Assembly (NCBI GenBank): GCA_011800155.1
Contig: CM022374.1
Location: forward strand, 1,612,001 to 1,676,000
Direction: 5' to 3'
DNA length: 64,000 bases
Origin: Flammulina velutipes
Taxonomy: Eukaryota; Basidiomycota; Agaricomycetes; Agaricales; Physalacriaceae
Within the stretch, counting starts at the first letter, position 1. Every line of letters starts with the position of its first letter. The notes below the pieces were generated by a model, which worked only from the letters and a program-made list of their open reading frames with translations, was not told the origin of the DNA and did not search any database. Position numbers and translations under genes: made by a program. Shown piece by piece: positions 46,784 to 58,826 of the stretch.

Positions 46784-48387
46784 TTAGATGTCTTGCTTTC
46801 CCGTAGTATAAAGATCCACCGATGATGTCTTGGATGTGTGTCGCGGTTCGTCTTTCGTCACTGGCCAGACGTTTCCGGACTCTACCAGTTCTGCGCTAAC
46901 GCTTAGAAAATTATGTAGTAGAGGACACGTTGACTAACCGATATCGGTAGTATCATGAGTGGTGAATTGCTGCCTGGCCACCTGTACTTCTAGGGTAGTT
47001 GTTTGGAATCGATTCCCGGAGACGCCTGGATTGCTCATGCTCTTCGAATTCTCCGTGGTATTGTCTTCCATAACATTAACGCCTGTAGAAAATATGTCAA
47101 CACCTGTCTTCTTGCGGAAACAAGATAGTGTACCAGTGTCACGAGCAACCTTGATGATCAAGTTGGACATCGCCATTTCGATGTTCAGCTTGACCATATA
47201 CGCCACGGGATGCTAGAATGCTGGTGTAAACGATTGAATGACCTTTCGAATGGGTCCACGTACGATCTGCATGTACACAAAGTCATTCTTAAGCGACATC
47301 ATGCCTTCGAAAGCGCCATTGTTATCAGCATTTCTGCCTAACTCCAACAGAAAGACGTACCGATGATCAACACATCCATAGACAAAGACACAACAACAAT
47401 ATAGGTATTGAACCGAACGAGTGGTGCATATTTTTTCATCTACGGAACCCCGTCAAACTCTCGCGCGGAAGGATATGGAAATACGCACTCCACCGTGCAC
47501 GACCAATCGTTGCTTCACTGTGCGGATGAAATACCTGACAGTCCAGTCAGTCACAATACAATATAAATAGGTGTGCGCCTACCAGTTAAGAACAGCATCG
47601 ATAACCAAGAAGATGCATTTCTGCAACGAAACATGAGCGACTAAGGGAAAAAGAGAATCAAGTCGTACTTCAGTGCGATCCCACCAGAAGTTGATTTGAG
47701 GATATTTGTGGTTGATTTGAAGCTTTGCGGGTACCCAGATGCAGAATACAGATACGTTGGTCGCCAGAATGAGAGTAGCGATACCATATCGAAGCAAGTT
47801 CTAGTCCGCATGAGCTAGGGCGCCTCCCGCCAGGAAAGAAAAGACCTCACCCGTTTGTACTCGCTAGACAAAATGATGCAAAGTCGATTGACGATAATCT
47901 GCAGTAAGATCTGTATCTGAAGCGCCCAAATTCTAAACCACAGCTGGTCAGCATCCACCAAGACGATAGTACCCAGAACACGTACGCCACAATGAAGAAA
48001 AAGAACCAGAAGGACGGGTTTATCTTCTTCGCCAGGTATAACCAACAGATAATGGCATAGACGAGACAGCTGCGAAATTTTTATAAGCAAGGCGGACGTA
48101 CGCTGAATGGTCGGTAGGGCTTACACAACAATTTCGGACCATATAAGGATAATGTATGAGTTCACCCTACGCACCCTACGCGTCTCGCGAAGAGCGTGAT
48201 ACATGACAAAGTACCCAAATCCTAACGTGAATCCCAAGGCAAGCGAAGCCACTGTGAACGTCAAACTCCTGGATCATTCGGATGGAAAAAGGAACATACA
48301 GCTCATGTCCCCCATAGACACCTCAAGACGCACATAAGGCTTCTCCGTAGGCCAGTACATCATCGGCAGAGTGGGTGGAACTGACAT
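46784..48387 (-). CDS. Seven-helix membrane protein of a mushroom-expanded family, unknown
   Basis: The function is not known to me. It starts at ATG 48387 (MSVPPTLPMMYWPTEKPYVR). Seven hydrophobic segments follow: LASLALGFTLGFGYFVMYHA, SYIILIWSEIVVCLVYAIIC, FWFFFFIVAYVF, QIQILLQIIVNRLCIIL, YGIATLILATNVSVFCIW, KCIFLVIDAVLNWYFIR and NTYIVVVSLSMDVLIIGLM. Then come DFVYMQFHPVAYMVKLNIEM and a polar tail with QTTTLEVQVARQQF. The last intron (donor GTTAGT, acceptor GCGCAG) gives a tail ending TTGKQDI with TAA at 46784. About nine small exons are needed. The layout is receptor-like, but there is no proof of G-protein coupling. Confidence 0.7.
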
Positions 48388-48803
48388 GGTCGAAAGGGAA
48401 CAAGCTTGAACGCGCTTCCTGTTCTGCAGCGCCTTTTAATATAGTCAAATCGTAAGAATAGTTACCGTGCAGGATCAGCATAGGAGTATAAGCCCCTGTG
48501 TGTGGCGCTAACGTTCGGTGTCAGGTTCAAAGGGAGGCCACCTCGGACAACTCGATGTTGGGCATTGAATAATACAGTGAGTCTGTCAGCCATAGACCCG
48601 TAGCTATCACTGAATAGATATCAGCCGCATGTCGAACGTTGAACCATACTTAAGGATCATGTATAGACCTGGGGTGTTTTCCAATGAGTCGGGGTAAACC
48701 GGCGACAGAAAGTTTTACGCGGCTGCTTTGCAAGTCAGTTTCGACGTACGCGTCATCGATTCTACGTGCCCGTGAAAATCTCGTTTCAATCAATCCTCAG
48801 GCG

Positions 48804-48834
48804 GAGCGCCGTGTACGGAGCGTACATGGCGCTC
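48804..48834. repeat. Short inverted repeat, 14-bp arms and 3-nt loop
   Basis: Arms GAGCGCCGTGTACG and CGTACATGGCGCTC pair at 13 of 14 positions around GAG. It lies in non-coding sequence between the seven-helix gene and its decayed copy. No flanking T-run is seen, so a bacterial-type terminator is excluded. Confidence 0.7.
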
Positions 48835-49339
48835 TAAAACCAGCGTGGGAGTATTGTTCGTTCGAAGGCTGGATTTGAAATGGCAAGTAAGAGACTCGAC
48901 GGACCCCTCGGGAATTCTGAAAAGGTACAGGGAACGCAAGTCATCGCATCTGTAGGGCCAGAATTTATAGGAAGAGAACGGTTTGCGCTCTAGAGTAGCG
49001 CGCTCGGGGTTGAGGTTGAGTCCAAGAATTGTTGTTGGTTCACGACCCTTTTCCTCGAGGGTGTGGCGTCCCATCAATTGATGCGTGATCGAGCAATAGA
49101 CCCCGCCATCAAAGCGCCACAACAACAACTTCCGTGCTTCCATGACCATAAACAATCCTTGTGAAGGATACTCAGACAATTCACTTCTTCAGAGTATAGA
49201 TTCCTGCTGCCGAGGCTTCGGACAGGTCGGAGATTTTATCACGGAATTCTTCCGTGAGAGCCAGCCACACGAAGTTTTGGCCAGTCCCGCACTCAAAAGA
49301 AGGACGACACAAGTGATATACAAACAAGTTATACCAAAT

Positions 49340-49850
49340 GGCGTCAACATCATGGAGACCTGCACTTCCAGGGTGATCGTTTGAATTTCTGAACTGGAGT
49401 GGCGCCCTTCTCAAGATCTCAGATTCAAATATCTTTGAGTGCATACCTACCAGCGCATAGCTAACATTCTATGATATGATAAGAAAGAAGCTCAAACTTT
49501 ATGAATTTTGACATGACTGGCATTTCAATATGTTGATTCAAGCTACCACATGCTGAGTGGCGGGATGGACACTGATGCAACGGCGTCCCCTTTCGACCTA
49601 TACAACACCTTGTCTATGACATCTGCTCTTTATTAGCACTGCTAATCATGATAACCAAATTCATAAAACCGCACTGACGGTGAGGGCGGCCAACGAGTAG
49701 CATCGATCGGGATTGGACTAGGATCGGCTAGCGATCGGCAGGTGGTAGACGTACGCCAATTATACGCAGTATCCTCTGCGTATATTTCATCTACGGGACT
49801 CCGTTAAATTCACTCGCGGCAATTCATCGCGCAGACGGCAGCAATCCATT
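49340..49850 (-). pseudogene. Decayed second copy of the seven-helix membrane protein gene
   Basis: Three separate stretches match the intact gene at 46784-48387, in the same order and orientation. The intron end CATCTACGG..CTCCG (49788 on, plus strand) matches 47438-47470. The segment at 49486-49560 aligns, with small insertions, to the exon coding VKLNIEMAMSNLIIKV. Q-T-I-T-L-E-V-Q-V at about 49354-49383 matches QTTTLEVQV. In between, frameshifts and stops break the frame and N-terminal exons are not visible. It reads as a tandem duplicate that has decayed. The outer limits are uncertain; a 91-codon frame at 50085-49810 may include part of it. Confidence 0.55.
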
Positions 49851-50140
49851 TCAACCCGAAATCACCATTTACAACCTTCGCACGACAACCAACGTGCATA
49901 CGACGCCACACCTCCTTCGAAAACGCACTAATCATCGTCACATTCATATGTATGTACATAAGTAATAACGTTACATCGCGTGGAGAAAGCGTAGCCGCAT
50001 CTTCCCATTGAAAGAGTCGCACGAACTGTATAGTAGTATGCAGGTTGAGAAATGATGTATCCAAGATCCAGTAAGTAGATTCCACTAACTATAAATGAGG
50101 TTTAAGTAAATACAAGTAATAAGTCAAGGCGAAATTAGAT

Positions 50141-53100
50141 TCAAACGGGTCCCCATCCGGGGCCTTGGGCGTGGTGTTCCATGTGAGTGTAGCTGGGGAC
50201 GGTTCGCATACTGTCGTCGGTCGTAGTCGTATCGTCGAGGGCGGGGGGCGCAGTGACAAACGAGGCAGCAGCAGTGCTGATGTCAGGATGACTGCTCATC
50301 GACATATCATCCTGTCTTTGAGGTGGCACGAACACGGTAGGGATGTGTACAGTATCGTCCTGGTGCACAGTCGACGCGATCGTGCTCGGAGCAAGTGACT
50401 CGTCTGAGTCAGAAGCTCTTATGACAGCGGGAACGTGTGAAGGGACTGTGTCGTCCTCATAGTCGTCGTCGTCGTCCTTCTCGTCGTGATCTGACACAGA
50501 ATCGCGCTCCCTGGACTCCGACTCTCTTCTCTCCTCGACAGGTGACGGCGGACTCCGTCTCTCCTGCATGTCTCTCCTGAACTCCTCCTGCACTGGCGAC
50601 GGCGGCTCTCGCCTCTCTCCCGCTGCAGCCCTCATCCACGCTGCTGGTTGACCAAACGTCCAGTTCTCACCACTCCCGGACCCACTACCCGATCGTGAAT
50701 GTCCCGAAGAGTAATGGTCCTCCTCAAGCCTCACCATTGACCGAGATCGCGGCCTGACGAGTTCTAGGCTACTCCTCGACGCAGCAGCAATGAAAGACTG
50801 TGCCCGGGTTCGGGCAGAGTCAATCCGAGAACGTGCACCGCTTGACGAAGACCCAGAGTGAGAGTTCGCACGAGAGCTGGAATGGTGTGACGACGATGTG
50901 GTGCTTGTCCGACTGCGATAGATGAATGACGGTCGCGGACTCAGGCCGGAAGAACGAGGTGAGGGCGTTAGGAGTCCAATGATATCGCCAACCTCTGGTT
51001 CATCCTCATCATCATCATCTCCCTCCGGGTCCATGCCAGGCTGAGGGGCACCGAACGTTTGCGTGATCCCACTATCCGCCCTTGTCCGTGGGTTGCGACG
51101 CGCGCGGGGGAAGTTCACAGGGCTGGGCGTTGATGGAGCAGAAACAATGGGCACAGTGCCAGCGCGGTTGCGCCTCGGGTGTCGAGGTGGCATGGACATG
51201 ACTCCACTCATGATACTCGAAGGGCTGACACTTGCCGCATTAGAGCTCGTGGTGTAATGTGACCGGGGAGAGTGTGAGTCTGAGCTTTCCTGGTTGCCAG
51301 TTGACTGCGTGGTTTGGGAAACCCTGGATTGCAATGAGCGGTTGTTCGAATGTGGCGTAGCATGAGATCCAGGTGAATTGCTGGAAGACGTCATGGATGT
51401 TCCCCGAGTAGGCTTCCGGTATTGGAAAGGATAGCGAGATGAAATCGGATGCCCAAGGCTGGACATGGAGCCAGATGCACGCCCGGACGAAGGCTCCTCA
51501 CTACCAGCGGCAAGACGCTCCTCCTCTTCGTCCTCCTCATCCTCGTCCATATCCTCGTCGTCAAGGTTGTCTGTAGTACCGCTGGTATCCTTCTCGTCGC
51601 TTGTCTTCTCATCTTCAGGCTCGGGTGAGGGAGGGAATGGAACCTTTTCGTCATCGGACGACACCTGCGCCGAGCCCTTGTTCGTAAATGGATACGGGAG
51701 AGTGGATAGCGGCGCGTCTTTCTCGTTAAAATCAGGGCGCTCCAGTGTCGACGGTCCCGCTTCGCCAGAAGGCCCTTTGAAAAAGTCGTCTGTAAGCACT
51801 GACCGCTTCAGTGCTTGTGGGTTCACGTTGGGGACCAATCCCACAGCAGCCATGACCTGCTCCGCGATGCGCTGATCTTCCGAGGTCTCCCCCCGCTCCT
51901 TGCCAGCATACTTGGAGGAGACCAAACAGAAGTCAAAGAGCTCTTGTACTCGCTCTCTAGTGCATTCACGCCAGCTCCATACAAGCTCAGATTGTTTCTC
52001 CCCATCGAACTCTTCACCACGAGCTGCCATGGTCTTCTCAAATTCGTCTTCCTCCCAACGATATGTCGGGCCACAAATTCCAGCGCAACACTGTTCGCTG
52101 AGAAGCCATAGACCAATCCTGTGATGGAACAAAAAAATCAATGCGGAACTGAATAGCAGTGCAAGTCGTACTGACCAACTATAAATCAAGACCAGCGCTC
52201 TCCACGCCGTCCAAGCAGCGTTGGCAATCAGAATTCCGCGAGAATATCCTGTCAGGGTACCATCATCTCTGAAGAAGGTGCCATCACGCGAAGTGACCCC
52301 AGTGGCGGCAAGCGCCACACTGCCGGCTTGCGGAGACGAAAAGGTCAAGAGGAGAGCAAGACACAGTCCAGCTCGAGGAAGTAGTAGCGTCACGGTCGGG
52401 AGATTCTGGGAATAATGCCAAAATGTCTCCGCCAAACCGTCGCGAATGCTGCTCTTGAAGGCAGCGTAGCGAAGGTTTTGTAGGAAACAGAACTTGCTGT
52501 AGGATGTGACGCAGGCAAAGTTGAATGCCGGTGTGGAGGTGTAGATCGGATAGATGGGTGGGCGTTTGAAGCGCCAACGTCGAATAAAAGAGTAGACGAG
52601 CTCATAAATTATGAAGACGGCGAACACTTGCAGGAACCAGCAGGCGATGTACGCAGCTGTGGCGAGCGCCCAGCTCCTGCCCGAACCCGGAACGCCAGGA
52701 GCTTCGGGAGTAGGATACTTGGAAACTCTGGAGGAGGATTAGACGAGTCGGAGCGACGAAAAGAGATGGAACGTACTGAATGAGAATGAAGATTGCATTA
52801 AAGTCGAAAAAGGTTTGCAAGATCAAATGTGCAAAGATGAATACACGGAAGAAATAGAAGTAGAGGGAAACCAGTGGATGGGCGCTACGGACGATATCCA
52901 AGCGAAGGGAGCCTGTATTGAAACGTGGTTTGTGGGAACGTCCGAGATATGTATCCATAGTAGGCGAAAGCGCAGCGCCTGTGGCCCGTGACCATACACG
53001 CGGGTGCATAATGCCACTGCTCGCGACTCGCGTATGATCGGTTGGCACGCGTCTTTCATCTCCATACGATGATTCTGGGAGACTGACAATCCTCACTGAA

Positions 53101-53375
53101 CGGGGAGTTGCCTTGCGACCGCCAACATAGCTAGGAGTGGGGACCGTTGTCGTCGTCGCTGGCTCAAGTGCGACTGTAGACGACTGGAAGGTGGAGGCCG
53201 GTGCAGGGGGCGGGGGGCGCTGCGGAAGCCATGTAGGATAGCCCTCAGAGTCCATTCTGTGCGGTGAAGACGGGGAAGTATTTGTTCCAGTTCCATCGGT
53301 GTCAGCGGGCAGATCCGCAGCGCTAGCTGGCCTGTCCGCGTCTGACTTGCGTGATGTTCGTGAAAAGAAACGCAT
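50141..53375 (-). CDS. Large membrane protein with long disordered C-terminus, unknown
   Basis: About 1,050 residues of no family I can name. It starts at ATG 53375 (MRFFSRTSRKSDADRP). A disordered N-terminus rich in Pro/Thr/Ser is followed by hydrophobic segments: LVSLYFYFFRVFIFAHLILQ, ATAAYIACWFLQVFAVFIIY, AGLCLALLLTF and the region around ALVLIYSWIGLWLL. The CCAGICGPTYRWEEDEFEKT segment follows. The last ~600 residues are low-complexity: an acidic run (DDEDMDEDEEDEEEE, about 51540), then many SR/SS/SP repeats, ending HAQGPGWGPV. Two introns (near 52700-52740 and 52117-52175) keep the frame. A multi-pass ER or plasma-membrane protein with a cytosolic phosphorylatable tail is the simplest reading (inference). 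Confidence 0.7.
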
Positions 53376-53610
53376 CGTTGAACCAAGGTATCGCGTTGGT
53401 TTTTTGGTAGGTTTTCCGAATCGCAGCCTCGCGTTGACAAGCAAGGTTCCAACTAGAGCTGTTGGTGAACGAACAAAGTAAAGGCGCCTACGAAGACAGC
53501 ACTAAGCCAGCGACAGTGAACGCGCGAGCCTCGTGCAGGCAGCCTCGTGGGTTGCCTTTCGTGGGAGGGAAAGGGAGGAAAACCAACAACCAGATCACGT
53601 AACGCGCGGA

Positions 53611-54135
53611 TTATTCCATTTGATGGGCCCTTGGACCCACCCTGTTCTTCTTCAATATTCGGCATAACCCATGTTCAATTCCTTCATTGAACCTTGAAAT
53701 GAAGCCTCTCTGAATCTGTGCTTTCGCTGCTTGCAAAAGCCAGAGAATGGCGAATTTCAAAACGAACGGATCATCGTGGTAGGAGAACAAGATGCGATCG
53801 ATATCACATGAATCAAACGATGCGCCACATGGATCGATGCTTCCCACGTTTCCGCTGAGCATCGAACCATTCGAATTGTTGTGGCGCAAGGTGGCGTACT
53901 GTCGTGCGGAAACTAGCCTCAACGTCGTCTGCGGTGACTCCTCAGTCCGGTCACTGCTGTGTCGGACGCTATACAACACCGATGCATAAAAGGTAGATAC
54001 CTTTCCGTCCCATCGCAAAACAACTGATTTGCACCCGTCAGATGCGCACTCCCAATGTGCCCTCCACAGGTCTTGCAGCGGCGCAGATCGATATCCTTCG
54101 CCAGCTGCACAGCGGAATGTTTTAATGTTTATCAT
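53611..54135 (-). CDS. Possible orphan protein, 174 residues
   Basis: This uninterrupted frame starts at ATG 54135 (MINIKTFRCAAGEGYRS). It contains several Cys (WECASDGCK, DPCGASFDSCD) and a hydrophobic helix (FVLKFAILWLLQAAKAQ). No family is recognised, and introns, usual for this region, are absent. Two TGTGGCGC copies (53822, 53880) fall inside it, which argues that part of it is regulatory rather than coding. It may be chance. Confidence 0.2.
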   Translation of the reverse strand: MINIKTFRCAAGEGYRSAPLQDLWRAHWECASDGCKSVVLRWDGKVSTFYASVLYSVRHSSDRTEESPQTTLRLVSARQYATLRHNNSNGSMLSGNVGSIDPCGASFDSCDIDRILFSYHDDPFVLKFAILWLLQAAKAQIQRGFISRFNEGIEHGLCRILKKNRVGPRAHQME

Positions 54136-54587
54136 CTGGACAACCTTCAGAGACGTGTCGGACTGTTATCGCCGTGGGTTCTCTCTCAAGTCGTGCCTCA
54201 AGGTAAGAACGCAATAGCACTAGCACAGGTGCTCGGCGCTTCTCTGGAGAAATGCTCGTCACTTTTGCTCCAAGCCATCCGGATCTTTGCAGCTGGGAGG
54301 CACGGATCGCTAGAAGATGATTGTGTGTCCTCGAAGGCGACCCACAGTCATATCATCCTTCATCTTCTTCAAGGAGCATCAAATAAAATCGATTCGCACT
54401 TTGGTTGGGCCGAACACCAAAAATAGCCTTACCATCTCGCAAAGTGACGCTGTTTTCTCGTGTTCTGGGGCCCCGCTTATGTGGTTCCATGCTTCCAGTC
54501 AATCTGGTATAAATACTCGCGTCTTTTTTACTTTTACCGGACCCCACCGTTCTCCAAGTTTCTCGGTCATCTGTTCAGCTCCCCCCA

Positions 54588-56453
54588 ATGTCCCTCCCCT
54601 CGCACGAGCCAAAACCTCCTTTAGCGGCTCACAAAGAGTCCTCACCATCCACCGTCGCCCTTTCTATCCTTGACGATGAACCCAAATTATCTCGCCCAGT
54701 CCCCGTACGGCGCGTCACTCGAAAATCAACCCGCCCCGACGGCAAAATCGAAATCACAGAAGAAGAATGTTACGACAAACTGGGCTTCAGCTTCCCCACC
54801 TGGAAGAAATGGTCCATCCTCTCCGTCATCTTCATCGTGCAGGTATCCATGAACCTAAACACCAGCATCTACGGGAACGCCATCGACGCCCTCTCCGTCG
54901 AGTTCTCCATCTCTGCCCAAGCAGCCCGAGTCGGCCAGATGATATTCCTCGTCGCATACGCCTTTGGCAGCGAACTCTGGGCCCCGTGGAGTGAGGAACT
55001 CGGACGATGGCCGGTGCTCCAAGTTAGTTTGTTCTTCGTCAACATCTGGCAGTTGCCGTGCGCGTTCGCCCAGAACTACACGACCATCGTCGTCGCCCGC
55101 TTCTTGGGTGGCCTGTGCTCCGCTGGCGGTTCAGTGACACTAGGCATGGTGGCAGATATGTGGGAGCCCGATCAGCAACAGTATGCTGTCAACTTCATCG
55201 TGCTCTCCTCCGTCGGCGGCTCAGTCGTCGGGCCCGTAGTAGGCGGATTCGTCCAGGAGCATCTCCACTGGCGATGGGTGTTCTGGATCCAACTCATCTT
55301 TGGCGGAGTGGTGCAGATCGTCCACTTTTTTGTGGTGCCCGAAACCCGCTCATCCGTCCTTATCACCCGGGAAGCGAGACGTAGACGCAAGGCAGGTGAG
55401 ACGAACATCTACAGTGTCGATGAGATCCATGCAAAGGGTCTCACGATACACGAAATTTTCGCTATCTGGGCACGACCGTTCGAGATGTTCCTCCGCGAAC
55501 CGATCGTTCTCTGTCTCTCCCTCCTCAGTGGCTTCAGCGATTCCCTCATCTTCACTTTCCTCGAATCCTATGGGCCGGTATTCAAACAATGGGACTTTAC
55601 CACGGTGCAGATTGGCCTGGCATTCCTACCGTATGTCTGTTTCTCATATTACGTTCGGCGATTGCTAACTTCTTCTTTCAGATTGCTGGTTGGGTATATC
55701 ATTGCCTACATATCGTTCTTTCCGTTCATCAATAAACAATACAATATCATGAAGCGTGGTGGACCTGAGGCTCTTCTACCCGAGGCGCGTTTATACTGGC
55801 TCTTATGGCGTATGCTTATCTCCTCTGTTTATGCGAGCCGCGAGACTAACCACTTCTTATCATTAGTTGCACCTCTAGAACCTATCGGTCTGTTTGGATT
55901 CGCATGGACAAGCTTAGGCCCACCACAAGTTCATTGGATTGCACCTCTACTCTTCTCTGTCCTCATCGCTATTGCCAATGTAAGTCACTTCATGCAATCA
56001 AAGCCTCATCATTGATCCTGTTCAGTTCGCAATTTACATGGCCACCATCGACTACATGGTAGCAGCCTACGGACCCTACTCCTCATCTGCGGCGGGCGGA
56101 AATGCATTCGCTCGTGATTTACTCGCTGGTATCGCCGCGATGTATTCTGTACCATGTAAGTTCCGACTTGCTTCCTTTCCATCGGCCATACCCTGACTAG
56201 CGTTTGGCTAGTCTACGAGAACATCGGAGATCGATATGCATTGGAGTGGCCATCGACTATCCTTGGTATCATCGGTATTGCTGTGGTAATACCGGTGTAC
56301 GTGTTTTACTGGAAAGGACCTGCGATTCGTGCGCGATCCAAGTTTGCGCTGTCGCTCGAGAGCGATAGGAAGGCGAGAGGACATCATGTGGCGACAGAGA
56401 GGGAGAAGGCGTACACGGGGCATTTTGAAGATGTACCAGAGGGACGTGTGTAG
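54588..56453 (+). CDS. MFS transporter, DHA1 drug/polyamine-type
   Basis: This plasma-membrane proton antiporter probably exports small organic compounds. After ~85 cytosolic residues, twelve membrane segments start at WKKWSILSVIFIVQVSM. Family landmarks are ARVGQMIFLVAYAFGSELWA with EELGRW (motif A region), VARFLGGLCSAGGSVTLGMV (motif B region), VGGSVVGPVVGGFVQ (motif C, antiporter signature) and PETRSSVLITREARRRRKAG in the central loop. The C-half includes WTSLGPPQVHWIAPLLF and AAYGPYSSSAAGG. Four introns lie in the 3' part; the first ~1,040 nt are a single exon, unusually long here. TAG is at 56451-56453. It is closest in layout to yeast TPO/FLR-type carriers; the substrate is unknown. Confidence 0.9.
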
Positions 56454-56600
56454 GAGGATGCCACTGTATTTTCATGACTGACGAAAATGACCAAGATATC
56501 ATAATGACACGAACCAAATGAAGCTAGCGATGTAATCAGAGGGGTGTCTCTATCTTCATTAGACGAACATAAGTAAATATATAGAGCATACTTTTAACAT

Positions 56601-58826
56601 CTAGTTCTTCCTCTTCAACGCATTCCTACGTGCACTCTCGTTCAATATCAACTTCCGCAGCCGAATAGACTTGGGAGTAATCTCCACCAACTCATCGTCA
56701 GCCATGTAAGCAATGTTTTCCTCCAACGTCATGATCTTGGGAGAGGAGATGACAATTTTCTCGTCAGCACCGGCCGCACGAATATTGGTGAGCTGCTTCT
56801 TGGCCGTAGGGTTGACGTATAGATCCCCTGACTTTGAGCATTCTCCGATGACCATACCAGGATAGACTAACATGAACATTAGGTATCGGCCATTCAACGG
56901 CAACAATGCATGCGTACCGTCCGTTTGGGTGTGTATGAACATAGTACCACGAGCTTGTAGAGGTGCCATGGCATACCCAGATGACTCGCCTTGAGCCATG
57001 GAAATGAGAGCACCGTTTCGTCCAGTATCAACACCTCCCTTGTGTGGGAAGTACCCTTTGAAGATATGGTTCAAAGTTCTAAATGATAAAGCATCAGACA
57101 AAGGGAGTAAAAGTAAATTTATGATGCGCACCCTTCGCCGTGTACGTCGTTCTTGAATTCTCCAGCCATGTAACCGATGAGACCTCGGGCGGGAACATCC
57201 ATCTCGATCCGGACGAAACCAGGCTCCGTGCTCTCGTAGCTAATCATCTCACCCTTCCGCATATTGAGTTTCTGCACGACGGTACCGGCATAAGCTTCCG
57301 CGACGAGGATCGAACACTCTTCAATGGGCTCCAATAGTTTGCCTGGGTTTTCGGGGTCGGGTTTCATGACTGCCTTGGGTGGCCCAATGAGAAGCTCGTA
57401 GCCTTCACGTCGGAGAGTCTCGAATAGAACGCCCAGGTGCAGAACACCACGACCACGCAGCTCCAGAGACTCAGAAGTGGGACCAGGGAGGACCTTGAGT
57501 GCGACGTTGGTTTCTGCTTCCTTTAGAAGACGATCCTTGATGACCTGACTAGTCAATTTCGTACCCTCTCGTCCGGCGAAGGGACTGTCATTGGGATATA
57601 CGAAGATACTGATTGTCGGTGGGTCGATAGGCGTGGTTTCGAGAGGTTTTGGTCCTTCCTCTCCCCAGCCGGTGGGAGAAACAAGCGAGACGTTGACGCC
57701 GCCGTTCTTGATACCAGCAATGGAAACGATCTCCCCTGCAGCAGCGCTGTCCGTTTCGACACGGTCTAGACCGATGCGTCCATAAATTTTCTTCACTTTG
57801 CCGTCTCCGACTTTGTTACCGTCTGCGTCAATGGCGATGAGATTGTCACCAATGCGGAGAGAACCACTTTGGATGCGGCCCAGATAGAGTATACCGACGT
57901 AAGGATCGTTTTCTATCTGAACAGTGAGCATGGAGAACGGTTTTGAGCGGTCGAGACGTGTCGGGGGAGGAACATGAGACATAATGAGGTCGAAGAGCGG
58001 AGTCATGCCGGTGAGGGAGTTTTCAGGTTGTGCTTCACCAAGAACTGGTGGTTCCAACATAGCCCATCCTTGCTTCGCAGACGCGTAGACAATAGGGTAG
58101 TCCATTTGTTCGTCCGTTGCACCGAGTGTCGCAAAAAGATCGAATAGGTCACTTTCGACTTGGGGAATACGCGAGGTGATGCGGTCAGCCTTGTTCAACA
58201 CGACGAGAGGTCTGTATGTATAGACATGAGCTTTATGTGGGAGTTGAAGGAAAATAAACCAACTTAAGACCCTTGGCGAGAGCTTTGGACAGAACGAAAC
58301 GCGTCTGGGTCATAGGACCCTCGGTAGCGTCGACTACGAGGGCGACACCATCGACCATGCTCATGATACGCTCGACTTCACCGCCAAAGTCGGCGTGACC
58401 GGGAGTGTCGACAATGTTGATGAGGGTGCCCTGGTAGTTTATGCTGGTACATTTGCTGAGGATAGTAATGCCACGTTCCCTTTCCAAGTCGTTGTGGTCC
58501 ATAAGCCTGGTAACGAATCCGCCGTCGACCGAGCCGTCTGACGCTGAGCTGCCGGTGTTCATGAGTTGCTCCTGCTCGGTGAGACGTTTAATGGTGCCCG
58601 ACTGCCTGAGCAGCTGGTCGACAAGTGTGGTCTTTCCGTGGTCGACTGCAGACGCGTCAGAAAGTAGAATGTACGCCACCAGTTATTGCGCACCATGGGC
58701 AATAATAGCAATGTTTCTAATGTTCTTTGTCTCTGTCACTGGCACCGAGGCATACGTTCTGCGTGCAAATGCAAAGCGAGAAAACGAGAAAGCTAAACGT
58801 CGGACACAAAACGAAGGAGTGAGCAT
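56601..58826 (-). CDS. typA: Mitochondrial GTPase BipA/TypA
   Basis: BipA is a ribosome-associated translational GTPase of bacterial descent. The start was deduced at ATG 58826: exon 1 (58826-58694) encodes a basic, acid-free leader ([19 protein letters not shown], then RRTYAS), a typical mitochondrial presequence. It is spliced over a 48-nt intron to complete [20 protein letters not shown]. GTPase motifs are DHGKTTL (G1), ERERGITIL (G2), [11 protein letters not shown] (G3) and NKADR (G4, across an intron). The BipA-specific C-terminal part has [33 protein letters not shown] and [18 protein letters not shown]. It ends [12 protein letters not shown]. All motifs are intact and length is normal. 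Confidence 0.95.

Noticed and set aside
48790..49179. 129-codon minus-strand frame beside the hairpin
   Set aside because: No known content. It lies in duplicated or decayed DNA and probably arose by chance.
53441..53444. Upstream TTG start for the large membrane protein (MLVNARLRF...)
   Set aside because: TTG is not a usual nuclear start in fungi; the first in-frame ATG at 53375 was used.
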